Source: Clostridiales bacterium UBA4821
Lineage (GTDB): Bacteria; Bacillota; Clostridia; Acetivibrionales; UBA4821
Length of the DNA: 12,629 nucleotides
NCBI GenBank assembly: GCA_002402315.1
Contig: DHFP01000203.1
Location: 1 to 12,629 of the forward strand
Direction: 5' to 3'
Shown here: in pieces, positions 1 through 5,888 of the stretch
Numbering within the stretch: the first letter of the stretch is position 1
How the letters are laid out: the number at the start of each line of letters is the position of its first letter
Program-made: the position numbers and the translations under genes
The notes under the pieces: model-generated
What the model saw: the letters and a program-made list of their open reading frames with translations, nothing else
Databases searched by the model: none
Told to the model about the DNA's origin: nothing

Positions 1-60
1 GAATTTACTAAAATTTATAGGGGTGCATTTAATTTAAGTGAAGAAAATTTTAGTAAATTC
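1..60. repeat. 16-bp inverted repeat
   Basis: Positions 1-16 are the exact reverse complement of 45-60, with 28 bases between the arms. The right arm belongs to a 22-bp sequence (42-63) that recurs exactly, in direct orientation, at 135-156 in the centre of the palindrome that follows. The 16-mer is therefore present three times in the first 153 bases. This looks like nested or partly duplicated small repeat elements. The left edge of the window cuts the structure, so its true outer limit is not visible. Confidence 0.7.
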
Positions 61-65
61 TCTGA

Positions 66-225
66 AGTTAGCTCCCTCTCTATCTCTCCCTCACTTCAAG
101 GGAGAGCAAAAGTTGGTCTTCGAAGAGCAACTTTAGAAAATTTTAGTAAATTCTCTAAAGTTGCTCTTCGAAGACCTTCTAATCCCTCTTCCCCTTGAAG
201 TGAGGGGAAGAGGATAGGAGTTAGG
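66..225. repeat. Long imperfect palindrome, MITE-like element
   Basis: A 23-bp perfect inverted repeat (115-137 against 154-176) is centred near 145. Outside it the symmetry continues with mismatches: CCCTCACTTCAAGGG near 89-104 mirrors the complementary stretch near 187-207, and the pyrimidine-rich 70-88 mirrors the purine-rich 207-225. The whole could fold into one hairpin of about 160 nt. It has no coding capacity and sits just upstream of a broken Rhs gene. That size and symmetry fit a miniature inverted-repeat element; a large transcribed hairpin is the alternative. Copies elsewhere in the genome would decide, and they cannot be seen here. Confidence 0.6.
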
Positions 226-299
226 GAGTTGGATCAGTGCTTAACTTATGTTTATCCTTCAGCTTTTTTACAATTATTTCTTCACATTTAGTTTATGCA

Positions 300-419
300 C
301 CCGGGTTAATGTATGCACAGGCAAGGTATTATATGCCGGAGGTTGGAAGGTTTGTTAGCGAGGACCCGATAAGAGATAGATTGAATTGGTATACATATTG
401 CGATAATAACCCGGTGTTA
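300..419 (+). pseudogene. Remnant of Rhs/YD-repeat core C-terminus
   Basis: This frame encodes about 40 residues matching the end of the RHS-repeat-associated core: GLMYAQARYY, then PEVGRFVSEDPI, then YCDNNPV. Compare the family pattern GLYYYxARYYDPxxGRFISEDPIG...YxYxxNNPV. An open frame runs from a possible GTG at 237 to a TAG at 471-473, but the residues before 300 are hydrophobic and unlike Rhs, and those after 419 are not recognisable. Intact Rhs proteins are hundreds to thousands of residues long, and the core normally leads into a variable toxin tail. This is therefore a broken leftover. The MITE-like palindrome directly upstream, together with later decay, may have separated it from the body of the gene. 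Confidence 0.75.
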
Positions 420-474
420 TGTTTTTTACGAGGTACAATCAAAAACATTGTAGACAGCAACAAATCGGTATAGA

Positions 475-511
475 AAGGCCACATCCCAAAATTGTTGGAA
501 TGCGGCTTTTT
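475..511 (+). terminator. Probable intrinsic terminator after the Rhs remnant
   Basis: Positions 475-489 pair with 495-509 (13 of 15 pairs including one G-U, five-base loop) and end in a run of five T at 507-511. The hairpin begins right after the TAG at 471-473. The T-run is on the plus-strand side, so it probably ended transcription of the original Rhs gene. Confidence 0.55.
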
Positions 512-573
512 GCGTCTACAAATCGTTTTCTTAAGGTAAAACAGCATTGAAAAGTATGTATAAGCATTTCTAC

Positions 574-608
574 AAAAAAAAGGAAGTCTCTATGTTGAGA
601 CTTCTTTT
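574..608 (-). terminator. Intrinsic terminator of the DUF6345 gene pair
   Basis: A perfect 8-bp stem (583-590 with 597-604, loop TATGTT) is flanked on its low-coordinate side by eight A residues (574-581), which read as a long U-tract in minus-strand RNA. It lies about 17 bases beyond the stop codon of the 625-1677 gene and closes the two-gene unit. Confidence 0.85.
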
Positions 609-624
609 CATTTAGATATTAAAA

Positions 625-1677
625 TCAGTTACCTTTTTTAGGCATATTTGCATTGTTCGGCTTACTTTGTGATTTTACCGGTTTTTTATCTGATGGAATC
701 GATTTTTCATGAGAATTTTTGCTTTCAGATGTTAGACTATCAGGGATAGCTGGTATAAAAGCCTCAAAAGTTTCATCCTTATTTCCTTGGTCATCTATTG
801 CTTCTCCTGTGAAGTGATAAACTGGCTGTATGTGGCTCTGTTCACTGTATGGAGTAGAATCTTCCCAATAAACTAATTCAACTTTCTTAATTGTGACTGT
901 CTTTGCACTTTCTCCTACCCTAACAGTGCCCTTCAGTTGCTTTAAGTCGCTAAAAGCTTCTTGAAATGATTTTATTTTAATAGATGCAGGATCTCCATCA
1001 ATATCCCTATAGAGAGAATAAACCGAATCAATTTGAGCATCCGCTCCTATAGACACAATTATGCGCGAAACACCATATACTTTTTTACCATCTATCTTTC
1101 TGTTAAAGTATATATCCTTTTTAATTATAGTAGCATCTGTTGGATCTTTTACTGATGTTTTGGTTACATGCGCAACGCCATTTTCAAAAAAGCCATTCGG
1201 AAGTAATTTATTGTCTTTTAGAAATTTCTCTGCTATACTTATGCAGTCCTTATCTGATAAAGTAATTGCTTTAGAATTATTTATGTTTTTTCTAGAATAG
1301 GAGAATGTACCGTTTTCATTAATATCAAGAGATGAGTTTTCGTTATGAAAAGTTATGACTTCTCCCATGTCAGTTCTTTGACTTGTAGACAAGTCAAAAA
1401 TTTTCTTTAGCCTTTCAACCTGTTCTTCTTTACTCTTTGCTTTTAGGTATAAGGGATATACCCTTTCAGAAAGGCCTTGCGAATCTACATTGAGTTTATC
1501 ATCAGAAAAATCTATATCCGGAGATAAGGTAAAATTGACATCATGAGGTAAATTCCCACCGATAGTAGGAAACTCAATTCTCGTTATTTTACCATCACCA
1601 CCGAACACGATAACTCCTGTAATTACTATACAAATAAAAATAATTCCGGATAACAGACCAATTAATTTATTTCTCAT
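625..1677 (-). CDS. Membrane-anchored extracytoplasmic protein of unknown function, partner of DUF6345 gene
   Basis: This 350-residue protein has one N-terminal membrane segment (about residues 4-26) with basic MRNK in front and a large outside domain behind, so it is either signal-anchored or exported. Residues around 145-260 have a PepSY/YycI-like feel: an AEKFLKDNKLLP helix, then KDIYFNRKIDGKKVYG, then IIVSIGADAQIDSVYSLYR. This is a resemblance only. The last 30 residues are Ser/Lys/Pro-rich and probably disordered. I chose ATG 1677 because GAAGGGAG sits about 8 bases upstream; an ATG at 1695 overlaps the TAA of the upstream DUF6345 gene and lacks such a site. The gap of 17 bases after that stop implies co-transcription and possibly coupled translation. 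No catalytic motif is visible. A role with the DUF6345 protein at the cell surface is inference from position. Confidence 0.75.
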   Translation of the reverse strand: MRNKLIGLLSGIIFICIVITGVIVFGGDGKITRIEFPTIGGNLPHDVNFTLSPDIDFSDDKLNVDSQGLSERVYPLYLKAKSKEEQVERLKKIFDLSTSQRTDMGEVITFHNENSSLDINENGTFSYSRKNINNSKAITLSDKDCISIAEKFLKDNKLLPNGFFENGVAHVTKTSVKDPTDATIIKKDIYFNRKIDGKKVYGVSRIIVSIGADAQIDSVYSLYRDIDGDPASIKIKSFQEAFSDLKQLKGTVRVGESAKTVTIKKVELVYWEDSTPYSEQSHIQPVYHFTGEAIDDQGNKDETFEAFIPAIPDSLTSESKNSHEKSIPSDKKPVKSQSKPNNANMPKKGN

Positions 1678-1694
1678 GTTAAATTCTCCCTTCA

Positions 1695-2570
1695 TTATTG
1701 TGGCTGAACTGTAATAGTCCAGTAATAGTAATCTTCATCAGCACTTCCAATTGGTTCAGGTTTTTCACTATAACTTGTTATTGTATCATGTTCGGATATT
1801 GCTGCTCCAAGCACTCTAACAGTGGTTGGTGTACTATTTAATGGTTGATATTGTCTTGCAGCATCAAAAAAAGCAGTCATTACTTCTGTTCCCTCTCTTA
1901 ATTTTTTACCATAAGTCTTACCTTCATCTGCTACAATGTACATAACACTTCCAAATCCCATAACAAGGTGAACCCCCTGCATTATTGTTGCCCATTCATC
2001 ACCATCTGTGTTCAAGAAATTACAGCTATATGTTGTTACCCATTTTGTGATAGGATTTACGTTATATCCGTCATATCCCCACCAGACTTCATGAGAATCT
2101 GCATTCGCGGCATCTAACGCATGACCTGCATCCCCATTATCAGGGTGAAAGTCTGTTGAGCTATTCAAGGTAAAGTAATGCATTGAATTATATGGTACAC
2201 CGTGATATCCGTCATAAAATCCGTGTCCTGCAAAGACCATAAAATCAACATCATCAACATTTGCATAGCCTATATTATTCATGCCGGAATGGAGCATGTC
2301 CAATTCCCAAGCATCTGCATCCTGCCACTTAAAAAGTTTTTCTGCAACTGGATCCCCGAATATAGGGTCATATGTAATCTCAGAAATAAACCTATCTGCG
2401 TATAAATCAGTGACACGATTTCCATGACTGCAGGTACCTACTGTAGCATATTTTGATTCAACAGATGCACCTACTTTAATTAAATCTGTTGCATAAACAC
2501 TTGTATTGGAGCATATTATTGTAGTTATCATACAAAATATTGCTGCAAAAGCTGTAATTTTTCTTTTCAT
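1695..2570 (-). CDS. Secreted DUF6345-family protein with caspase-like His/Cys motifs
   Basis: This 291-residue protein starts with a signal peptide (MKRK, then a hydrophobic stretch to about residue 26, cleavage probably after SVYA-27). The body matches my knowledge of DUF6345 proteins: DVDFMVFAGHG (His116), WVTTYSCNFL (Cys183), WATIMQGVHLVMGF, then AFFDAARQYQP, and a C-terminal DEDYYYWTITV. His in a GHG turn after a hydrophobic strand and Cys at the end of a second strand is the layout of clan CD (caspase/gingipain-type) peptidases. Whether the family cleaves anything is unknown to me. ATG 2570 is preferred over ATG 2588: GAAAGG lies 10 bases before it, and the alternative only adds six residues ahead of the basic signal-peptide start. 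It is the first gene of a two-gene minus-strand unit. Confidence 0.8.
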   Translation of the reverse strand: MKRKITAFAAIFCMITTIICSNTSVYATDLIKVGASVESKYATVGTCSHGNRVTDLYADRFISEITYDPIFGDPVAEKLFKWQDADAWELDMLHSGMNNIGYANVDDVDFMVFAGHGFYDGYHGVPYNSMHYFTLNSSTDFHPDNGDAGHALDAANADSHEVWWGYDGYNVNPITKWVTTYSCNFLNTDGDEWATIMQGVHLVMGFGSVMYIVADEGKTYGKKLREGTEVMTAFFDAARQYQPLNSTPTTVRVLGAAISEHDTITSYSEKPEPIGSADEDYYYWTITVQPQ

Positions 2571-2627
2571 ATGAATCAATCCTTTCATTATTTTAAATGT
2601 TTTTTACACCTCATTGTATTTAGCCGA

Positions 2628-2810
2628 TCAAGGATGTATAATTTTGCATACGGGTTCTTTGAATATCCTTGCAATCATTGGCTTACAATAGTCATGCCAA
2701 AAGTACATTCGAGCATTTTTGTTTGTCCAGCGATCTTCAAAGAATCCAACATCTATCCAGTTGCTGTTCCATCTGACTATAGCCTTTATTATAACATAAC
2801 ACCTGTGGAA
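2628..2810 (-). other. Unidentified 60-codon open frame, possible gene fragment
   Basis: Between an in-frame TGA at 2811-2813 and a TGA at 2628-2630 the minus strand stays open for 60 codons. It encodes an aromatic-rich peptide including RWNSNWIDVGFFEDRW and ARMYFWHDYCKPM. No ATG with a ribosome binding site stands at its beginning; the only Met codons are internal. The composition looks protein-like rather than random AT-rich sequence, so it may be the C-terminal remnant of a lost gene. I do not recognise the family. The plus strand over this stretch is also open but has no ribosome binding site or recognisable product. The rest of the 2571-2945 interval holds the DUF6345 gene's upstream region, REP-like repeats and the transposase promoter. 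Confidence 0.25.
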
Positions 2811-2821
2811 TCATCAAAGTA

Positions 2822-2832
2822 GTGCCAGGCAC
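2822..2832. repeat. Short perfect palindrome near the transposase left end
   Basis: GTGCCAGGCAC is a 5-bp perfect inverted repeat around one central base. It lies about 55 bases outside the 19-bp REP-like element at 2887-2905. GC-rich palindromes of this kind commonly form part of REP-type termini mobilised by RAYT transposases. By itself it is short, so membership of the element is an inference. Confidence 0.4.
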
Positions 2833-2886
2833 CTAACTTGTTGCGTTTCCGAATGCCTTCTGTTAAAATATGGAACAAAGTAAGGG

Positions 2887-2905
2887 GGGACAGGTACCTT
2901 GTCCC
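2887..2905 (+). repeat. REP-like left palindrome of the RAYT element
   Basis: GGGACAGGTACCTTGTCCC forms a hairpin with a 6-bp stem (GGGACA/TGTCCC). It matches the reverse complement of the sequence at 3707-3725 at 17 of 19 positions, so the two elements flank the transposase gene as inverted repeats. RAYT proteins are known to bind and cut such REP hairpins. Confidence 0.75.
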
Positions 2906-2927
2906 GGTGCGAAAAATATAGTACAAT
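2899..2927 (+). promoter_or_regulatory. Candidate sigma-A promoter of the RAYT gene, overlapping the REP hairpin
   Basis: TTGTCC (2899-2904, 4 of 6 to the -35 consensus) and TACAAT (2922-2927, 5 of 6 to the -10 consensus) are exactly 17 bases apart, 19 bases before the start codon. The -35 box lies inside the right arm of the REP-like palindrome, so a transposase bound there could block its own promoter. Confidence 0.55.
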
Positions 2928-2945
2928 TATACCGAGGTGATTAAT

Positions 2946-3704
2946 ATGCCAAGGTATGCACGAAAAAAGAGCGAAAGTGGTATATCTCATGTAATGCTGA
3001 GGGGAATAAATAAGCAAACTATCTTTGAAGATGATGAAGATAGAGAAAGATTCCTAGAAACCATAGAACGTTATAAGGCAAAAAGTAAATATGAAATATA
3101 CGGTTATTGTTTGATGGATAATCATGTTCACTTACTGTTGAAAGAAACAGAAGAGCCAATTTCAACTATAATAAAAAGAATCTGTAGTAGCTACGTTTAC
3201 TGGTACAATTGGAAGTATGAGCGATGCGGTCACCTATTCCAAGAACGATATAAAAGTGAAACAGTAGAAGATGACGGATACTTATTAACAGTTCTGAGAT
3301 ATATTCATCAAAACCCAGTAAAAGCAGGTTTATCCAAAAATATTAAAGAATATAAGTGGAGTAGCTATAATGAATATATAAGTAAGCCTGCAATAGTAGA
3401 TACTGGTTTTGTGCAGCAAATATTTTCGATCAATTGGGAAAAAGTAATAAGTTCTTTCATTGAACACTCGAATGAGCAAAATGAGGATAAATGCTTGGAT
3501 TATGATGAGAAAATCCGATTAACTGATAATGAGGTTAGAAAATATTTTGAGAAGTTGGATATTGAAAACATAAGGGAATTGCAGCAACTAGAAAAAAGTA
3601 AAAGAAATGCAATAATTAGAGAAATAAAGGCAATTGAAGGTGTTACAATAAGGCAATTATCTAGAATAACTGGAGTATCAAAGAGTATAATTGATAGAAT
3701 GTAG
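2946..3704 (+). CDS. REP-associated tyrosine transposase (RAYT, Y1/HUH family)
   Basis: This 252-residue member of the Y1_Tnp superfamily carries the metal-binding HUH pair in MDNHVHLLL (His60, His62) and the likely nucleophile in VLRYIHQNPVKAG (Tyr119). The N-terminal MPRYARK...GISHVMLRGIN and the GHLFQERYKS segment are also typical of RAYTs. Residues 225-252 (EGVTIRQLSRITGVSKSIIDR) look like the helix-turn-helix often found at the C-terminus of this group. Established role: single-strand cleavage and joining at REP hairpins. The key residues are all present, so it may be active. ATG 2946 is chosen because GAGGTG stands 6 bases before it; the GTG at 2937 is part of that ribosome binding site. 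REP-like repeats flank it on both sides. Confidence 0.92.
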   Translation: MPRYARKKSESGISHVMLRGINKQTIFEDDEDRERFLETIERYKAKSKYEIYGYCLMDNHVHLLLKETEEPISTIIKRICSSYVYWYNWKYERCGHLFQERYKSETVEDDGYLLTVLRYIHQNPVKAGLSKNIKEYKWSSYNEYISKPAIVDTGFVQQIFSINWEKVISSFIEHSNEQNEDKCLDYDEKIRLTDNEVRKYFEKLDIENIRELQQLEKSKRNAIIREIKAIEGVTIRQLSRITGVSKSIIDRM

Positions 3705-3706
3705 GA

Positions 3707-3725
3707 GGGACGAGGAACCTGTCCC
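3707..3725 (-). repeat. REP-like right palindrome of the RAYT element
   Basis: The reverse complement reads GGGACAGGTTCCTCGTCCC, differing from the left element at only two positions. It begins two bases after the transposase stop codon and ends 17 bases before the ribosome binding site of the next gene. A further GTCCC follows at 3728-3733, so alternative pairing of the right arm is possible. Confidence 0.75.
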
Positions 3726-3757
3726 TTTGTCCCAATCTGAATTAGGAGGTAGAATGT

Positions 3758-4633
3758 ATGAACACGGCTAAGGAAAAACTTGTTTCATGGTTGTTTGAAA
3801 CAAAAGCCTTGAGGGTATGTCCGCAGGACAAGCTATTTTGGTATACGTCAGGAACAATAGGTCCATATTATATAAATACACATTTCCTTTATGGAAATGA
3901 AGAGAAGGCAAATGAGCTTTTATCTGTTATTGACCGGGAGAAGGATAATATATTTACCTGTCCGGATAGGATACTTGAATTGACGCAAAAGAATTATTCC
4001 CGGGATAATATTTTTAAGAAACTTGTTGATACAATGTGCCGGTTTATTAAAGATAACATCAACCTGAGTGAAGTGGAATGTATTTCCGGCGGAGAGAGAA
4101 GGGACTGGTTCTTTTCTCTGATCATAGCACATCTGCTGAACAAACCTCATATAACAATTTATAAAGACCTTAAAGCAGTCATTTCCTACGACAATAAGAC
4201 TCAAGAGATAGACAGCCTGAATGGCGCAAAAGTGCTTCATATTGCAGATCTGGTAACTGAAGCATCCAGCTATGAAAGGGCATGGATTCCGGCTGTAAAA
4301 AACAAGGGTGGGGAGATAAAGTGGAGTGTTGTTGTAGTAGACAGAAAGCAGGGGGGCGAAGAATTGCTTTCAAGTAAGGGGATTATTCCTTACTCTATGG
4401 TTGATGTTGATAAAAGCCTGTTCCAGGAAGCGCTATCACAGGGTCTGATAAATGACCAACAATACACCATGATTTTGAATTATATAGATAACCCCAAGGA
4501 ATCCATGAAGAGATTTTTGGAGGAACACCCGGAGTTTTTGCATAATGCGTTAAATACTGATGAGAAGACCAAAGAGAGGGCTAAAATGTGCATTGAGAAG
4601 AATATTTATGGTTTAATTTATGTTAAAAAATGA
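3758..4633 (+). CDS. Orotate phosphoribosyltransferase-like protein (type I PRTase fold, diverged)
   Basis: This 291-residue protein has several PyrE-like blocks: FWYTSGTIGPYYIN (28-40), VECISGGERRDWFFSLIIAHLLNKP (106-130) and VVVVDRKQGGEELLSSKGI (191-209). The PRPP-binding segment, usually VDDVITTGGS, reads HIADLVTEASS (161-171): the first acidic residue is Ala and the Gly-rich end is lost. The segment between 45 and 105 and a tail of about 75 residues make it longer than PyrE proteins of about 200-230 residues. No pyrimidine genes are nearby. It is probably a clostridial OPRT-like paralogue; substrate and activity are unknown. An ideal TAGGAGGT lies 7 bases before ATG 3758; an ATG at 3754 is out of frame. 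After its stop, 4634-4774 shows no clear terminator or gene. Confidence 0.75.
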   Translation: MNTAKEKLVSWLFETKALRVCPQDKLFWYTSGTIGPYYINTHFLYGNEEKANELLSVIDREKDNIFTCPDRILELTQKNYSRDNIFKKLVDTMCRFIKDNINLSEVECISGGERRDWFFSLIIAHLLNKPHITIYKDLKAVISYDNKTQEIDSLNGAKVLHIADLVTEASSYERAWIPAVKNKGGEIKWSVVVVDRKQGGEELLSSKGIIPYSMVDVDKSLFQEALSQGLINDQQYTMILNYIDNPKESMKRFLEEHPEFLHNALNTDEKTKERAKMCIEKNIYGLIYVKK

Positions 4634-4774
4634 ATATAATTGAAGATGTGATTAGGTTGAATATTATTTATAACAATAGATAAGGATAACTTTTAAGATA
4701 TTTTTTGGTGTATACGTTATTAGTATTAAATAGGTATAAACCTGGAAAGAGAAGTTTTAGGGAGATGAAAATAC

Positions 4775-5494
4775 GTGAAGAAATTAATTATTATTCCTGT
4801 TTATAACGAAGAAAAAAACATAGGGAATGTTGTTAACGGTATAAAACAGCATGCTCCTGATTTTGACTATGTTGTTATAAATGACAGTTCAACTGATAAC
4901 ACTTTTGAAACATGCAAACAGAATGGTATTACTGTTATAAACCTTCCAATAAACTTAGGAATCGGAGGAGCTGTTCAGACAGGCTATATTTTTGCTTATA
5001 GGAACAACTATGATATAGCTGTACAGGTAGACGGAGATGGACAGCATAACCCTAAATACCTGAATGACCTTATAAGATTGATTGAACTGGGACAAGCAGA
5101 TATGGTAATTGGATCCCGGTTTATTGAAAAGGAAGGATTTCAATCAACCTTTTTGAGAAGATTAGGTATAAAATATTTCCATAGATTACTTAAGTTGTGC
5201 AGTGGAATAAATATTTGTGATACTACATCGGGGTTCAGGGCATGTAATAAACCGGTTATGAAATACTTTGCCACTGCTTACCCGGAGGACTACCCTGAAC
5301 CTGAGTCAATAATGACGCTGATGAGGGAGAAATTCAGGATTGTAGAAGTACCGGTAAGAATGGAAGAGAGAAAAGGGGGGACCTCATCCATTCGTGCTCT
5401 GAAGTCAATATATTACATGATAAAGGTAACCCTCGCCATTCTCATTGACAGGGTTAAGCCAAACAAGAGAAGACTATCACAAGGGGATTGGTAA
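4775..5494 (+). CDS. GT2 family glycosyltransferase, dolichyl/polyprenyl-phosphate sugar synthase-like
   Basis: This 239-residue protein is a soluble-looking GT-A enzyme of the DPM1-like branch. Visible motifs are IIPVYNEEKNI (6-16), VINDSSTDNT (34-43, nucleotide-sugar aspartate), NLGIGGAVQTGY (60-71), and the metal-binding DGDGQH (86-91), followed by MVIGSRF. Such enzymes load a sugar from a nucleotide donor onto polyprenyl phosphate at the inner membrane face. The sugar cannot be read from the sequence. Start is GTG 4775 with AGGGAG about 10 bases upstream; an ATG at 4765 is out of frame. Two bases separate its stop from the DUF2304 start, and a membrane glycosyltransferase follows, so the three form an operon for lipid-linked sugar transfer. 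No convincing promoter was found in 4634-4774. Confidence 0.9.
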   Translation: MKKLIIIPVYNEEKNIGNVVNGIKQHAPDFDYVVINDSSTDNTFETCKQNGITVINLPINLGIGGAVQTGYIFAYRNNYDIAVQVDGDGQHNPKYLNDLIRLIELGQADMVIGSRFIEKEGFQSTFLRRLGIKYFHRLLKLCSGINICDTTSGFRACNKPVMKYFATAYPEDYPEPESIMTLMREKFRIVEVPVRMEERKGGTSSIRALKSIYYMIKVTLAILIDRVKPNKRRLSQGDW

Positions 5495-5496
5495 GA

Positions 5497-5862
5497 ATGA
5501 TTCCAAAATTACAGATATTTTTAATAATAAGCAGTTTACTTTTCACTGGAATAATAGTCAACATGTTAAGAAAAGAAATGATAGATCTCAAATATTCATT
5601 CACGTGGATACTATCCGGCATTTGTATAATTATTCTTGCCGTGAAACCGGAGATAGCATTCAGTATTGCCGGTTTAATCGGAATAATAGAACCTGTAAAT
5701 GCAATATTTCTTATTTCAATATTCTTTACTATAATAATTACTTTTAGCTTAACAGTTGCATTATCAAGACAATCAGTTAGAATGAGAAAGCTGGCACAGG
5801 AGGTTGCTTTATTAGAAAACGCTTTAAAAGAGAAAGAAAAACCGGAGAAGACACCTAGATAA
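5497..5862 (+). CDS. DUF2304 small membrane protein
   Basis: This 121-residue protein has three hydrophobic segments (about 5-20, 31-48 and 60-87) and a charged C-terminal helix (QEVALLENALKEKEK) that could form a coiled coil on the cytoplasmic side. This size and layout, directly behind a GT2 gene, is typical of DUF2304 proteins. They are thought, not proven, to help the GT2 enzyme at the membrane. ATG 5497 is chosen because AAGGGG lies 10 bases before it; the TTG at 5488 is immediately next to that site and cannot use it. It is co-transcribed with its neighbours (2-base gap before, 26-base gap after). Confidence 0.85.
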   Translation: MIPKLQIFLIISSLLFTGIIVNMLRKEMIDLKYSFTWILSGICIIILAVKPEIAFSIAGLIGIIEPVNAIFLISIFFTIIITFSLTVALSRQSVRMRKLAQEVALLENALKEKEKPEKTPR

Positions 5863-5888
5863 ACACGTTCGATAAAGAGGAAGAGAAA

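Larger units (their letters stand above)
2887..3725 (+). mobile_element. RAYT transposase unit flanked by inverted REP-like sequences
   Basis: The unit consists of a Y1/HUH transposase gene with a 19-bp hairpin-forming sequence on each side in inverted orientation (17/19 identity). Such flanking is typical of REP-associated tyrosine transposases, which are usually single or low-copy, domesticated relatives of IS200/IS605. The limits given are those of the visible palindromes; the palindrome at 2822-2832 may extend the unit to the left. No target-site duplication is expected for this class. Confidence 0.7.

Noticed and set aside
1..176. Three copies of a 16-bp sequence, at first sight a short CRISPR-like array
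   Set aside because: The copies are in mixed orientation, spaced unequally, and part of larger palindromes. There are no uniform spacers and no cas genes in the window.
329..547. A 72-codon minus-strand open frame across the Rhs remnant
   Set aside because: It is antisense to a recognisable Rhs fragment and passes through the terminator hairpin, with no ribosome binding site or protein character.
3758..4633. Naming this gene pyrE
   Set aside because: The PRPP motif is altered, the length is unusual and there are no pyrimidine genes nearby, so a firm symbol would overstate the evidence.
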